Assembly (NCBI GenBank): GCA_035465395.1
Contig: DATHRK010000038.1
Span: forward strand, 15,857 to 79,856
DNA length: 64,000 nucleotides
Direction: 5' to 3'
Source of the DNA: DATHRK01 sp035465395
GTDB lineage: Bacteria > Gemmatimonadota > Gemmatimonadetes > Longimicrobiales > RSA9
Position numbers and translations under genes: made by a program. Position 1 is the stretch's first letter; each line of letters begins with the position of its first letter. The notes under the pieces are model-generated. The model worked only from the letters and a program-made list of their open reading frames with translations. It was not told the DNA's origin and searched no databases. Positions 16,369 through 28,043 of the stretch are shown in pieces.

Positions 16369-16818
16369 ATGCCTGGCAAGATCTTCACGGTGGCGGAAGC
16401 GAACGCGCTCCTGCCACGGGCGCGGGCCACCATGGGCCGCGTACGCGCCGCGGGCGCCGCGGCCCGGCGCCGGGCCGACCGGATCGCCGTCCTCGGGGTG
16501 CTTTGGGGCGCGCGCGTGCGTGATCCATCGCATACCGATCACGCGGAGTACCGACGGCACGGCGAAGCGCTCGCCCGTATACGCAGGCGTGTGGAAGCGC
16601 TCGTCGCCCGGGAGATCACCGCGCGCGGGATCCGCTTCCCGCCGGGTGGGATCGAACACGGCCTGTTGGACTTTCCGAGCAGCCTGGACGGGAGGCCCAT
16701 CTACCTTTGCTGGCAGGACGGCGAGGACGAGGTCGAGTTCTGGCACGACACCCACGCCGGCTTTGCCGGGCGTCGCCCGATCACCGCCGAGCAGGCCGGC
16801 CGTATGGGCCGCGGGTAG
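16369..16818 (+). CDS. DUF2203 domain-containing protein
   Basis: 149-aa soluble protein matching the DUF2203 pattern: N-terminal FTVAEANALLP, a central Arg-rich helical segment, a GLLDFPSSLDGRPIYLCW block near residues 98-115, and a C-terminal FWHDTHAGFAGRRPI. No catalytic role is established for the family. The ATG at 16369 is followed directly by the family N-terminus; sequence upstream belongs to the region of the structured RNAs, from which this gene diverges. The region from 16190 to 16368 shows no gene. Confidence 0.85.
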   Translation: MPGKIFTVAEANALLPRARATMGRVRAAGAAARRRADRIAVLGVLWGARVRDPSHTDHAEYRRHGEALARIRRRVEALVAREITARGIRFPPGGIEHGLLDFPSSLDGRPIYLCWQDGEDEVEFWHDTHAGFAGRRPITAEQAGRMGRG

Positions 16819-16884
16819 CATGGGCGGACGCCGCAGGCTCGCGGCGTACCTCCGACCCGGCGTCGCGTCCGGGTCGCCGCCCGG

Positions 16885-17754
<870 letters not shown>

Positions 17755-17880
17755 TCTCTCGCTTTCCTCTTCAGCCTCTACGGAGTCGGCGAAGCCGCGT
17801 CGCGGGGGGCGCGACCGCTACGGTCAGGCAAACCTAACGGATCGGTGGGATCGCGACCTACACCGAGCCTTTCGCCGAGG

Positions 17881-18279
17881 CTAGGGCAGCACCCGGATCG
17901 TCCCCGTCATCCCGGCCGACTCGTGCGGAAGGCACGTGTACCGGTAGTCCCCTGCAACGTCCAGCCGGATCTCGAACACGGCCCCCGGCGAGAGGTTGCC
18001 GGAATGCCAGGTCGAGGCGCCTTCGGGGAGCGAGACGGAGGACGGATCGGCGGCGAGGTCGGGGTCGCCGGTGGAGGTGTGAAGGGTGGCCGAGACGTTG
18101 CGCCAGCGTATGGTCTGCCCGGCGCGGATCTCGACGTGCGCCGGGGCGAACGCCAGCCCGTCCGTCATCTCGACGATGACGACGTCCGTGCCGGGTGGCT
18201 CCACGCCCGCCGGCGCCTCGCTGAAGCACGACAGGAGGGCGAGCGCCGCGAGCGGAGCGGTGCCCCGTGACGGCCTCAC
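17881..18279 (-). CDS. plastocyanin-like cupredoxin lipoprotein
   Basis: 132-aa exported blue-copper domain with a lipoprotein signal (LAALALLSC). Type-1 copper ligands are visible: His in SATLHTST, and Cys, His and Met in YTCLPHESAGM near the C-terminus. The GTG start overlaps the stop of the beta-barrel/cupredoxin gene (GTGA). It is the last of three consecutive cupredoxin-domain genes on this strand. A role in periplasmic electron transfer or copper binding is inferred. Confidence 0.85.
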   Translation of the reverse strand: MRPSRGTAPLAALALLSCFSEAPAGVEPPGTDVVIVEMTDGLAFAPAHVEIRAGQTIRWRNVSATLHTSTGDPDLAADPSSVSLPEGASTWHSGNLSPGAVFEIRLDVAGDYRYTCLPHESAGMTGTIRVLP

Positions 18280-19379
18280 GGGACCACCACGATCGTGCCG
18301 ATCATGCCGGCTCCCTCGTGGGGCAGGCAGACGTACCGGTACATCCCGGGCAGGTCGAAGTTGCGGACGAACTGCTGGCCGGGAGAGAGGGCCCCGGAAT
18401 CGAAGGCGGGGGCCCCCTCGGGCAGCGCCACGCTGCTCTCCTGCTGCGCCCGCCCGGGATCGGCCGTGACCGTGTGCACGAGCCTGGAGTCGTTCACCCA
18501 ACGGATCGACTGGCCCACGCGAACGCGAACGGTGTCCGGGATGAAGCGCAGATCGTCGGTCATCCTCACGTCCAGGTCCGCGCGGACGCCGGCCGCTGCT
18601 TCCGGCGCTCCGCCGAACCACCGGCTCAGCGTCAGGGGAACCGTGAACTCGAAGCCGAACCGGACGTCCTCGGTGCCGACGGACGCCCCCTCGAGGGTTG
18701 TGGTGAGCACGTTGGAGGCGTGCAGTGACATGGTGTGCGGGGTGGTGGGAATGCGGGCGTGCAGGCCCGCGCCCCACGCGATGTCCTCACCTCCGGCCCT
18801 GTCCAGCAGGCTCGAGGCATCCCCCGCCAACGCCAGCCAGTCCAACAGCCGAACCACCACACCGACGCCCACCGCCCCGCGCGCCTCCTCTCCGGCGTAC
18901 GGGGAGGTGAAGCCGCGCACCACGCCGATGAGCCGGACGGGGGAGAATTCGAGCGCGCCGGTGAGCTCCGCATCCAGGCTCTCGGCCGCCTGGTTCCAGG
19001 CCGCGTGCAGGGAGAGCGGCCTGGCGCCACCCGAGCCGAGCGTGGGGTTCCACCGCGCGAAGAACTCCCACTCGTTGGGGAAGCCCAGCCGCACGGCGGA
19101 GCTCGTCGCGTAGCGCGCGCCGACCATGGCATCGACCGGGAGGCCCGCCGCCAGGAGAAACGTCGGCGAGTTGAGCACCTTCCGCGCCGGCGGGTCGGAG
19201 GCGGAGAAACGGTGCAGGAAGTGGAACTGGAGGACGCCGGGCCGGGCCACCCAGGTCCCCCCCAGGTTGGGCGGCCGGAGCAGCAGCGACTGGGCCGCGG
19301 CCGGCTCGTACAACACCGGGCCGGCGACCACGATGGCGACGAGCGCCCCGGCTCGGATTCGTCCGCGCCCCGGGTTCAT
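18276..19379 (-). CDS. outer-membrane beta-barrel-like protein fused to a cupredoxin domain
   Basis: 367-aa exported protein. A signal peptide (about 1-29, ending EPAAAQ) is followed by about 240 residues rich in alternating beta-strands, resembling DUF5777-type outer-membrane beta-barrels (FHFLHRFSASDPP, TSPYAGEEARGAV). The last 100 residues form a cupredoxin with ligands in SRLVHTVTAD and YRYVCLPHEGAGM. The fusion would place a copper centre at the outer membrane. The ATG at 19379 gives a clean signal peptide; a TTG at 19403 is possible. It lies between two other cupredoxin genes in one transcription unit. Confidence 0.72.
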   Translation of the reverse strand: MNPGRGRIRAGALVAIVVAGPVLYEPAAAQSLLLRPPNLGGTWVARPGVLQFHFLHRFSASDPPARKVLNSPTFLLAAGLPVDAMVGARYATSSAVRLGFPNEWEFFARWNPTLGSGGARPLSLHAAWNQAAESLDAELTGALEFSPVRLIGVVRGFTSPYAGEEARGAVGVGVVVRLLDWLALAGDASSLLDRAGGEDIAWGAGLHARIPTTPHTMSLHASNVLTTTLEGASVGTEDVRFGFEFTVPLTLSRWFGGAPEAAAGVRADLDVRMTDDLRFIPDTVRVRVGQSIRWVNDSRLVHTVTADPGRAQQESSVALPEGAPAFDSGALSPGQQFVRNFDLPGMYRYVCLPHEGAGMIGTIVVVP

Positions 19380-19422
19380 CGAGATCCGAACACGCGCGAA
19401 CAAACTGGCCCCACGTGCTCGC

Positions 19423-20334
19423 TCATTGCACGCGGATCACGCCGGTCATGTTCTGCGCCTGATGAGGCGTACAGAAGTACTCGTAGGTGCCAGGAGTATC
19501 GAACGTGTGCACGAAGGTGGAGCCGTTGCCGCTCAGGTCGGCGTCCGACCACTCGGAATGGCCGTTCGGCGTCACGGTGTGGAACAGCGACGACGTGTTC
19601 GTCCAGCGAACGGTCGTGCCGGGGCTGATGGTGATGTCCGCCGGCGTGAAGGTGAGTGACGCGGTCGCCGACACCTCGACGACGGTCCCCCCGAGCTCGG
19701 CACGCATCTGGAAAGTGATCTGCGGACTGCCTCCCGGGGCGAGCGCCACGTCCCGCCGCATCTGCTCTCCGGGCGAGAGCTCCAGCCCGGCCGGCGGCAC
19801 CGCCTCGAGGTCGTAGGCGCCCGCGGGAAGTCCGGCGAAGGCGAATGTCCCGTCCGCGCCCGTCGTGCCGCTGGCGCGCACCGTGGCTTGGCCGTCGTCG
19901 AAGAGCCGCACGGTCACGCCCGCGCGCGGGCTTCCATCGGCGAGCACGCTCGCCGTGATGGTGCCGGTCTGCGCCGCCAGCGCGACGTTCGTCACCGTCG
20001 TTTGAGATTCGACCACGGTCACGGAAACCGACCCCGCCTGACCCGGTGCCAGGTCGTAACCCGCCGGGGGCGCGATGGCGAGCGTCCATGTACCGGTCGC
20101 CAGGTTCGAGAACGTGAAGGATCCGTCCGCCCCGCTCGTGCCGCTTCGATTGGACTGGCCGCTGCGGGACAGCGTGAAATCCGCTCCGGCGACGCCCGTG
20201 CCTCCGACGGCGGCGACCACACGCGCGGAACCCGTCGGATTCGGCCCGGTCCCCCCGCCTCCGTCTCCTCCTCCGCAAGCTGCGAGGCCGATCGAGGGCA
20301 GCAGGGTCAGAAGGAAGGTACGGGACGAGAACAT
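19423..20334 (-). CDS. cupredoxin lipoprotein with two CnaB/carboxypeptidase-regulatory-like repeats
   Basis: 303-aa lipoprotein (PSIGLAACGGG). Two beta-sandwich repeats follow, each with a SGADGSFTFSNL- or TGADGTFAFAGL-type core and a PAG(Y/L) strand (about 33-115 and 120-205). A C-terminal cupredoxin (about 215-303) has ligands in SSLFHTVTPNG and YEYFCTPHQAQNM. It is the first gene of the cupredoxin trio. An AT-rich stretch just upstream (20390-20420) with TTAGTT and TTAGAT, 18 nt apart on the minus strand, may be its promoter. The repeats probably act as a stalk. Confidence 0.85.
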   Translation of the reverse strand: MFSSRTFLLTLLPSIGLAACGGGDGGGGTGPNPTGSARVVAAVGGTGVAGADFTLSRSGQSNRSGTSGADGSFTFSNLATGTWTLAIAPPAGYDLAPGQAGSVSVTVVESQTTVTNVALAAQTGTITASVLADGSPRAGVTVRLFDDGQATVRASGTTGADGTFAFAGLPAGAYDLEAVPPAGLELSPGEQMRRDVALAPGGSPQITFQMRAELGGTVVEVSATASLTFTPADITISPGTTVRWTNTSSLFHTVTPNGHSEWSDADLSGNGSTFVHTFDTPGTYEYFCTPHQAQNMTGVIRVQ

Positions 20335-20409
20335 GCGTGCCCCTCCGTCAGCCGGTCGTGGGTTCCTGGTCGTGCGCAATCTAAGGTTGGAAACGGACGA
20401 AAAACTAAT

Positions 20410-20910
20410 TTATGACGCGGATAGCCTGGAGACCGCCGTAGAATCCTCGCTGAGAATAGCCTTTTGGTGTCGATCCTTCGACGTGCTCAGCACGATGGTC
20501 GTGCGGGTGGACGCCACGGTCGGTAGGCGTTGGATCTTGGCATCGAGCAGCGTCCCCAGAGCGTCCGTGTCCGCGACTCTCACCTTGAGGTAGAAGCAGT
20601 CGTCTCCGACCACCCTGTGCACTTCGGCCACCTCATCGATCTCGCCGAGCTCGCGGGCGGTCGCCTCCGCACGCGCTCCCTCGCTGGTACGCACGAGCAC
20701 GAACGCCAACAGGTTCTCGCCGAGCGCGTGCGGATCCACGAGAGCGTGGTATCCGGATATCACGCCCTGTTCCTCCAGCTTGCGCACCCGCTGGAACACC
20801 GCGGACGCCGCCAGCCCTACCTGCCGCGCTATCTCGGCGTTCGAGATCCGGGCGTTGCGCTGCAGGAGCGTGAGGATACGGCGATCGCAGTCGTCGAGTT
20901 GGTGTGCCAT
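20410..20910 (-). CDS. Lrp/AsnC family transcriptional regulator
   Basis: 166-aa regulator: N-terminal helix-turn-helix (DDCDRRILTLLQRNARISN, then AEIARQVGLAASAVFQRVR, about 5-44) and C-terminal RAM ligand-binding/oligomerisation domain (about 70-145). The ATG at 20910 begins the canonical N-terminus. Members sense amino acids or related metabolites. Its position at the end of the pyrimidine catabolic operon suggests control by beta-alanine, beta-aminoisobutyrate or another pathway product. Confidence 0.92.
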   Translation of the reverse strand: MAHQLDDCDRRILTLLQRNARISNAEIARQVGLAASAVFQRVRKLEEQGVISGYHALVDPHALGENLLAFVLVRTSEGARAEATARELGEIDEVAEVHRVVGDDCFYLKVRVADTDALGTLLDAKIQRLPTVASTRTTIVLSTSKDRHQKAILSEDSTAVSRLSAS

Positions 20911-20965
20911 GCCGCCAAAGATGGCGCCCGGGCGGGAGCCGATCAATCGTGCGGGCGCGGCGAGC

Positions 20966-22483
<1,518 letters not shown>

Positions 22484-22547
22484 CAGCGGCGGTTCTCCGC
22501 CGGGCGGCCGAGGAGACGGGCGCGGCGACGGCCGATGGGACCGCCGC

Positions 22548-23939
22548 TCACCGGCCCAGCGCGTCCGGTGTCCGGTGCAGCCACTTCCCCCTGCCCTCCT
22601 GCCCCACCACGACGTAGTCGTCGACGATCACATCGCCCCTCGACAGCGTCGTCCGCGCGAACCCCGCGAGATCCCACCCTTCGAACGGGGACCAGTCGGC
22701 GTTCGTCTCCATGGCGGCCGGGTCCACCGTCATGCGCTTTTCGGGGTGGATCACCGCCAGGTCGGCGTCCATTCCGACCGCGATCGCGCCCTTGCGGTCC
22801 CCCAGCCCCATGATCCGAGCAGGCGCGGTGCAGAGCTTCCGGCACATCTCCTCCAGCGACAGCCGTCCGCCGAGGACGCCATGCGTGTAGGTCAGCGGCA
22901 TCAGCGTTTCGAGGCCCGGCATGCCCATCGGGATCTTGGTGAAATCCCCTTCCCACATCGCCTTCTGCTCGCGCGTGAACGTGCACGTGTCGGTGGAGAT
23001 CACCGAGACCTCTCCGTCGCGCAGGCCACGCCACAGGCGCTCCGAGTCCTCGGGCTTCTTGAGCTGCGGGCAGCACGCGTAGAGGTGACCGTCCTCCTGG
23101 TCGAACACGGAGTCGTCCAGCACCAGGTACTGCACGCACGTCTCGGCGATCACGGGCACGCCCCGGCCCTGGGCGGCCTTGATGATGTCGGCGCCCTCCC
23201 CGGTGGACATGTGGACGATGTAGAGCTTGCCGCCGGTCGCTTCGCACCACGCGACGACCCGCTGAATGGCCTCGGCCTCGATGAAGTTCGGCCGCGTCAT
23301 CGCGTGCAGGCGGGCGCCGTGCTCCGCCATGAGCTCGGGGGTGTGGTGTCGCGCGATGAGCTCATCCAGGACGCGCGACGACTCGGCGTGGACGAGCAGC
23401 ATGGCGCCGAGCTCCTTCATTTTCTCGAGCGTGCCGAAGAGCGCGCGATCGTCCGACTGCCAGCCCTCCGACTCGTAGATCATGAACTCCTTGAAGGTCG
23501 GGAAGCCGCGCTCGACCATGCCCTCGATCTGGTCGCGGTGCTCGTCGAACCGGGTCACGCAGATGTGGAACGTGTAGTCGATCAGCGACTTCCCCTCGGC
23601 CTTGGCGAGCCAGTTGTCGGCCGCGTCGGACAGCGAGTCGCCGTCGTAGGGGATGGCGAAGTCGATCAGCGTCGTCACTCCCCCGCGCGCGCCCGCGCGC
23701 GTGCCTGTACGGTAGTCGTCGGCCGAGACGGTGCCGCAGAAGGGCAGCTCGAGGTGCACGTGCACGTCAAGCACGCCCGGGATCACCAGGTGATCCGAGG
23801 CGTCGACGACGTCGGCGCCGTTCGCGCTCAGATCCGGCCCGACCGCGGCGATCCTCTCGCCGTCGATGCCGACGTCGGCCTCGATCACGCCTTCGGGCGT
23901 CACCACCCGGCCACCCTTCACGAGCCGCGTGTAGCTCAT
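22548..23939 (-). CDS. hydA: dihydropyrimidinase
   Basis: 463-aa cyclic amidohydrolase that opens dihydrouracil/dihydrothymine to the N-carbamoyl amino acid. Metal-site motifs are DVHVHLELP (about 58-66), the carbamylated-Lys segment TFKEFMIYES (about 149-158), LLVHAES and YIVHMST. The last motif, normally SDHCTF in this family, reads STDTCTF: the Asp ligand is kept, but the adjacent His is Thr. The start ATG overlaps the aminotransferase stop (ATGA). Hydantoinase activity is an alternative, but operon context favours pyrimidines. Confidence 0.9.
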   Translation of the reverse strand: MSYTRLVKGGRVVTPEGVIEADVGIDGERIAAVGPDLSANGADVVDASDHLVIPGVLDVHVHLELPFCGTVSADDYRTGTRAGARGGVTTLIDFAIPYDGDSLSDAADNWLAKAEGKSLIDYTFHICVTRFDEHRDQIEGMVERGFPTFKEFMIYESEGWQSDDRALFGTLEKMKELGAMLLVHAESSRVLDELIARHHTPELMAEHGARLHAMTRPNFIEAEAIQRVVAWCEATGGKLYIVHMSTGEGADIIKAAQGRGVPVIAETCVQYLVLDDSVFDQEDGHLYACCPQLKKPEDSERLWRGLRDGEVSVISTDTCTFTREQKAMWEGDFTKIPMGMPGLETLMPLTYTHGVLGGRLSLEEMCRKLCTAPARIMGLGDRKGAIAVGMDADLAVIHPEKRMTVDPAAMETNADWSPFEGWDLAGFARTTLSRGDVIVDDYVVVGQEGRGKWLHRTPDALGR

Positions 23940-25306
23940 CGACCATCCCCCACGGCCTCGAGCGCCTCGTCCAATACCGCCAGCGTGAAGTCCACGTCGT
24001 CGGCCGTAATGCACATGGGCGGCTTGATGCGCAGCACATTGCCGTCGAGTCCGCCCTTGCCGATCAGTACGCCGCGCTCGCGCGCCTGCTCGAGCACCTC
24101 GGCGGTCGCTTCCTTCGCTGGCTCCTTCGTGGCGCGGTCCTTCACGAGCTCCACCCCGAGCATGAGGCCCAGGCCTCGCACGTCGCCGATCACTTCGTGG
24201 CGTGACGCCAACGCCTCGAGCCCGCCCTTCAAGCGGGCGCCCAGCACGCGGCAGTTCTCCTGCAGCCCGTCCTCGTCGATCGCGTCCAGCACCGCGAGCC
24301 CCGCGGCCATCGAGACGGGGTTGCCGCCGAAGGTGTTGAAGTGGATGCGCTGCGTCAGCGACGCAGCGATCTCAGCGGTCGTGGTGACGGCGGCGATCGG
24401 CGCGCCGTTGCCGAGGCCCTTGGCCATCGTGACGATGTCGGGCGTGACGCCGAAGTTCTGGAAGCCCCAGTAATGCGCCCCCGTGCGGCCGAATCCGGTC
24501 TGCACCTCATCGGCGATGCACAGTCCGCCGTGGTCCCGCACGACGCCGTAGGCCTCCTTCAGGTAGTTGGAGGCGCCCAGCGTCGCGCCGCCGACGCCCT
24601 GGATGGGCTCGGCGATGAACGCCGCGACCCGTCCCGGGGTGGAGTAGCGGATCAGATCGCGGATGTCGGCGGCGCTCCTGCGCGCGATCTCCTCGGGCGC
24701 GCCGTCGAAGGGGTTGCGGTAGGGGTCCGGGCAGACCGCGTGATGGACGCGCGTGTTCTGCGGCACCGGGTACTTCCAGGTGCTGTGCGAGGTGAGTCCG
24801 AGCGCCGCGGGCGAGGTCCCGTGGTAGGCGTTGCGCAGCGCGATCACGTCGGTGTGGCCGGTGTGCAGGCGGGCCATCGTGATCGCGAGGTCGTTCGCCT
24901 CGCTGCCGCTGTTCACGAAGTACGTGACGTCCAGCCCCCCGGGCATCTTGGACGCCAGCTTCTTCGCCAGAAGGGGCAGGTTCGGGTGCAGGTAGATCGT
25001 GGTGGCGTGCTGGAGGGTCTCGACCTGCCGGGACACGGCGGCGGTGACCCTGGGATGCGCGTGCCCGCAGGAGACGGTGACGATCCCCGCGAACATGTCC
25101 AGGTAGCGCCGGCCCCTCTCGTCGAAGAGCCATTGCATCCACCCCTCGACGATCATGATCGGATCGCGATAGAGGGTGAACACCGCGGGATTCACGTACT
25201 GGCGCCGGAGCGCCAGCACCTCGTCTCGGGACGGACCGTCGTACGGTCTGGGCTGGTGGTCGCAAGCCGGCATCACGGGGGCCTGCCGCACCGCCGCTTC
25301 AGGCAT
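23936..25306 (-). CDS. class III aminotransferase (AGXT2-like; probable beta-alanine/beta-aminoisobutyrate:pyruvate)
   Basis: 456-aa PLP enzyme. SGSEANDLAITMAR (about 133-146) binds the cofactor phosphate, IADEVQTGFGRTG (about 264-276) contains the Asp that pairs with the pyridine N, and TMAKGLGNG (about 294-302) carries the Schiff-base Lys. The RNAYHGTSPAALGLTSHSTW region resembles mammalian AGXT2 and bacterial 3-amino-2-methylpropionate aminotransferases. It converts beta-alanine or beta-aminoisobutyrate to malonate or methylmalonate semialdehyde. It overlaps preA by 8 bp and hydA by 4 bp. Confidence 0.9.
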   Translation of the reverse strand: MPEAAVRQAPVMPACDHQPRPYDGPSRDEVLALRRQYVNPAVFTLYRDPIMIVEGWMQWLFDERGRRYLDMFAGIVTVSCGHAHPRVTAAVSRQVETLQHATTIYLHPNLPLLAKKLASKMPGGLDVTYFVNSGSEANDLAITMARLHTGHTDVIALRNAYHGTSPAALGLTSHSTWKYPVPQNTRVHHAVCPDPYRNPFDGAPEEIARRSAADIRDLIRYSTPGRVAAFIAEPIQGVGGATLGASNYLKEAYGVVRDHGGLCIADEVQTGFGRTGAHYWGFQNFGVTPDIVTMAKGLGNGAPIAAVTTTAEIAASLTQRIHFNTFGGNPVSMAAGLAVLDAIDEDGLQENCRVLGARLKGGLEALASRHEVIGDVRGLGLMLGVELVKDRATKEPAKEATAEVLEQARERGVLIGKGGLDGNVLRIKPPMCITADDVDFTLAVLDEALEAVGDGR

Positions 25307-26432
25307 GCGCCGGCTCCGCCGGATCGGCGTAGCCCTCCATGGCCTCGTGGCCGCCGTGATAGTCCGCGTCGTCGGGCCGCCGGATCTCCGACTGCGCCAC
25401 GATGCGGTCGCGACGGATGCCCCGGAAGTCCTCGACCGACGTCCAGCCCTTGTCGGCGTTGGCTTCCAGGAACGCCACCAGGCCTTCGTTCAGGCGCTGG
25501 ATCACGTTGGGTCCTATGGCGCGATCGAGCATCGCGGCCGTGCAGACCTGCACGGTCCCGCAGCCGAGGAGGAAGTAGTTCAACGCCTGGCGGAAATCCG
25601 AGACGCCGCCGATGCCGGAGTACTCACCGTCGGGATGCGCCTGGGCGATCTTCGCCATGTTCGCCAGGGACAGCGGCAGGATCGCCGGGCCTCCCAGGCC
25701 GCCGCTGGACACCAGCCCGTCCACGTTGATCTCGAACTCCAGCGTATCGGCATCCACCAGCGGCAGAGAGGGGAAGGTGTTGGAGGACACGACCGCGGCG
25801 GCGCCGCCGCGGAAGCACGCGCCCGCCTCGGCCGCGATGTCGTCGGTGGAGGGCGTGAGCTTGCACCACACCGGTACGCTCGCGACCTCGACCACCGCCT
25901 CCGTCACGTAGGAGCACAGCTCGGGCTCCTGGCCGATGTTGGAGCCCATGTCCTTACGGTCCATGTGCGGGCAGGAGAAATTGAGCTCCAACGCGTCCGC
26001 GCCCGCCTCCTGGCATCCTTCGGCGAGCGTCTGCCACGCCTTCAGCTCCTCGTCCGAGCCGGAGCCGGCCATGATCGACGCGACCAGGACCCTCTCCGGG
26101 TGCTGGGCCTTGATGCGCTCGATGCGGGGAATCCACCAGTCGAGCGGCTTGTCGGAGATGAGCTCCCAGTTCCACGATGAGTGGAGCGCCGAGCCGGCCG
26201 CCTTCTTCATGGTGACGAAGTTGGATTCCGGATCCGTCCGGAAGAACTTGGTGCGCGCGCCGTACACGTTGACCACCGGGTGCAGGCCAATGGTCTTGGC
26301 GACGACCCCGCCCCAGCCCGCGTCGAACGCGCGCAGAATGTTCGTCTCGGACTCCGTCGGCGGCGCCGAGGAGAGCAGGAAGGGGTTCTCGAACGGTATC
26401 CCCGTAAACGTGACGCTCGTATCGATGCTCAT
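25299..26432 (-). CDS. preA: dihydropyrimidine dehydrogenase, catalytic subunit PreA-like
   Basis: 377-aa FMN TIM-barrel protein of the dihydroorotate/dihydropyrimidine dehydrogenase family. Family segments are NPFLLSSAPPTES near residue 16, KTIGLHPVVNVYGAR near 46-60, LNFSCPHMDRKDMGSNIGQ near 148-166 and WCKLTPSTDDI near 189-199. The C-terminal two-[4Fe-4S] domain of E. coli PreA is absent, and no PreT (NADH/flavin) subunit gene is in the window, so the electron donor is unknown. Translation is coupled to mmsA by a TGATG junction. It catalyses reduction of uracil/thymine, the first catabolic step. Confidence 0.88.
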   Translation of the reverse strand: MSIDTSVTFTGIPFENPFLLSSAPPTESETNILRAFDAGWGGVVAKTIGLHPVVNVYGARTKFFRTDPESNFVTMKKAAGSALHSSWNWELISDKPLDWWIPRIERIKAQHPERVLVASIMAGSGSDEELKAWQTLAEGCQEAGADALELNFSCPHMDRKDMGSNIGQEPELCSYVTEAVVEVASVPVWCKLTPSTDDIAAEAGACFRGGAAAVVSSNTFPSLPLVDADTLEFEINVDGLVSSGGLGGPAILPLSLANMAKIAQAHPDGEYSGIGGVSDFRQALNYFLLGCGTVQVCTAAMLDRAIGPNVIQRLNEGLVAFLEANADKGWTSVEDFRGIRRDRIVAQSEIRRPDDADYHGGHEAMEGYADPAEPAHA

Positions 26433-27910
26433 CAGGACATCCAGTTCACGCCGGCTTCCTTGATCCACTTCGTCGTGGTCTTCTTGCTCTGCGTCCAGAA
26501 TTCGAGCGAGCCCCGGCCCGTGATGTCGCCCGCCCCGAACTTCGATTCGTTCCAACCGCCGAAGCTGAACGGCTCGCGCGGAACCGGCACGCCCACGTTC
26601 ACTCCCACCATCCCCGCGCTGACGCGCGCGGTAACGTAGCGCGCCATGCCGCCGCTCTCCGTGTACACGGAGGAGGCGTTGCCGTAGGGCGAGGCGTTTT
26701 CGATGCGGACGGCGTCGTCGGCGTCCGATGCCCGGATGATAGATAGCACGGGCCCGAACACCTCCTCCTGCGCGATGCGCATCTCGGGGGTGACCCGGTC
26801 GATCACCGTCGGCCCCACCCAGAAACCATCGTCGTGCCCCTCCACGGTGGCGCCGCGGCCGTCCAGCAGGACGACGGCTCCCGCCGCCTCGGCCTCGTCG
26901 ATGTAGCCTACGATGCGGTCGCGCGCCTCGGCCGACACCACCGGCCCCACGTCTCGGCCGGGGACGATCGCGCGGGCCGCCTCGACGACGCGCGGAATGA
27001 CCGCATCGGCGTCCGACACCGCGACCATGACCGACGCGGCCATGCAGCGCTGGCCCGCGCAACCCGACATCGACGCGGCGACGTTCTCCGCGGTCATGTC
27101 GGGGTTCGCGTCGGGCAGCACGATCAGGTGGTTCTTCGCGCCCCCGAGGGCCAGCACGCGCTTGAGGTTCGAGGACGCGCGCCGGTAGACGATCTTCGCC
27201 ACCCGCGTGGAGCCGACGAAGCTCACCGCGGCGATGCCGGGGTGGTCGCAGATGGCCTCGACGGCCGCCGTGCCTCCATGCACGACGTTGAAGACCCCCG
27301 GGGGCAGACCCGCCTCGGCCAGGAGCTCGCCGATCCGGTTGGCCGACAGCGGAACCAGCTCGGACGGCTTCAGGATCATGCAATTGCCCAGCATGAGGGC
27401 GTTCGGCACGGTCCAGTTGGGCACCATGTTCGGGAAGTTGAAGGGCGTGATCGAGGCGACCACACCGACCGGGTTTCGCTCGATGCGGCACTCCACGCCC
27501 CGGCTCACCTCCATCACCTCCCCGGCGACGATCTGCGGCAGCGAGCACGCGAACTCGGTGAGCTCGATCGATTTCGCCACCTCGGCCGTCGCCTCTGACT
27601 CGACCTTGCCGTTCTCCTCCGTCACCAACGCCGAAAGCTCCTCGAGATGCTCTTCCAGGAGCGCCCGATATCGGTAGAAGACCTGCGCCCGCTCCTTGAT
27701 GGGGGTCGTCGACCAGTCCGGCAGCGCCGCGTGCGCGGCGTCGACGGCCTCGGCCACCTCGGCTGCGCCGCCTAGCTTCACGTGCGCGATCACCGAGCCC
27801 TTGCGCGGGTCGTACACGTCCAGCGGATCGCCAGCGCCGTCGGTGAAGGCGCCGCCGATGTAGTGCGGGACGTGGGCGTGCTTGGGTGATTCGAGAGTCG
27901 CGGTGCTCAT
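26432..27910 (-). CDS. mmsA: CoA-acylating methylmalonate-semialdehyde dehydrogenase
   Basis: 492-aa aldehyde dehydrogenase. TPFNFPNMVP (about 149-158), FVGSTRVAK (about 227-235), the catalytic Cys in SGCAGQRCMA (about 280-289) and EEVFGPVLS (about 384-392) match the MmsA branch, which yields propionyl-CoA or acetyl-CoA from methylmalonate/malonate semialdehyde. This completes thymine/uracil degradation to central metabolites. It is the first gene of the operon. Confidence 0.93.
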   Translation of the reverse strand: MSTATLESPKHAHVPHYIGGAFTDGAGDPLDVYDPRKGSVIAHVKLGGAAEVAEAVDAAHAALPDWSTTPIKERAQVFYRYRALLEEHLEELSALVTEENGKVESEATAEVAKSIELTEFACSLPQIVAGEVMEVSRGVECRIERNPVGVVASITPFNFPNMVPNWTVPNALMLGNCMILKPSELVPLSANRIGELLAEAGLPPGVFNVVHGGTAAVEAICDHPGIAAVSFVGSTRVAKIVYRRASSNLKRVLALGGAKNHLIVLPDANPDMTAENVAASMSGCAGQRCMAASVMVAVSDADAVIPRVVEAARAIVPGRDVGPVVSAEARDRIVGYIDEAEAAGAVVLLDGRGATVEGHDDGFWVGPTVIDRVTPEMRIAQEEVFGPVLSIIRASDADDAVRIENASPYGNASSVYTESGGMARYVTARVSAGMVGVNVGVPVPREPFSFGGWNESKFGAGDITGRGSLEFWTQSKKTTTKWIKEAGVNWMS

Positions 27911-28043
27911 GGGACGCTCGCCTGGCTAGCGGGTGGCGCGGGGCACCGGCGGCCCGCCGAAGGGCAGATCCGCGTGCACGCGCGTGCGCGAGGCCGTTTC
28001 CGGGCGCCGCCTGCCGCGTTGCGGGAATAGGGGGTCATTGGAA

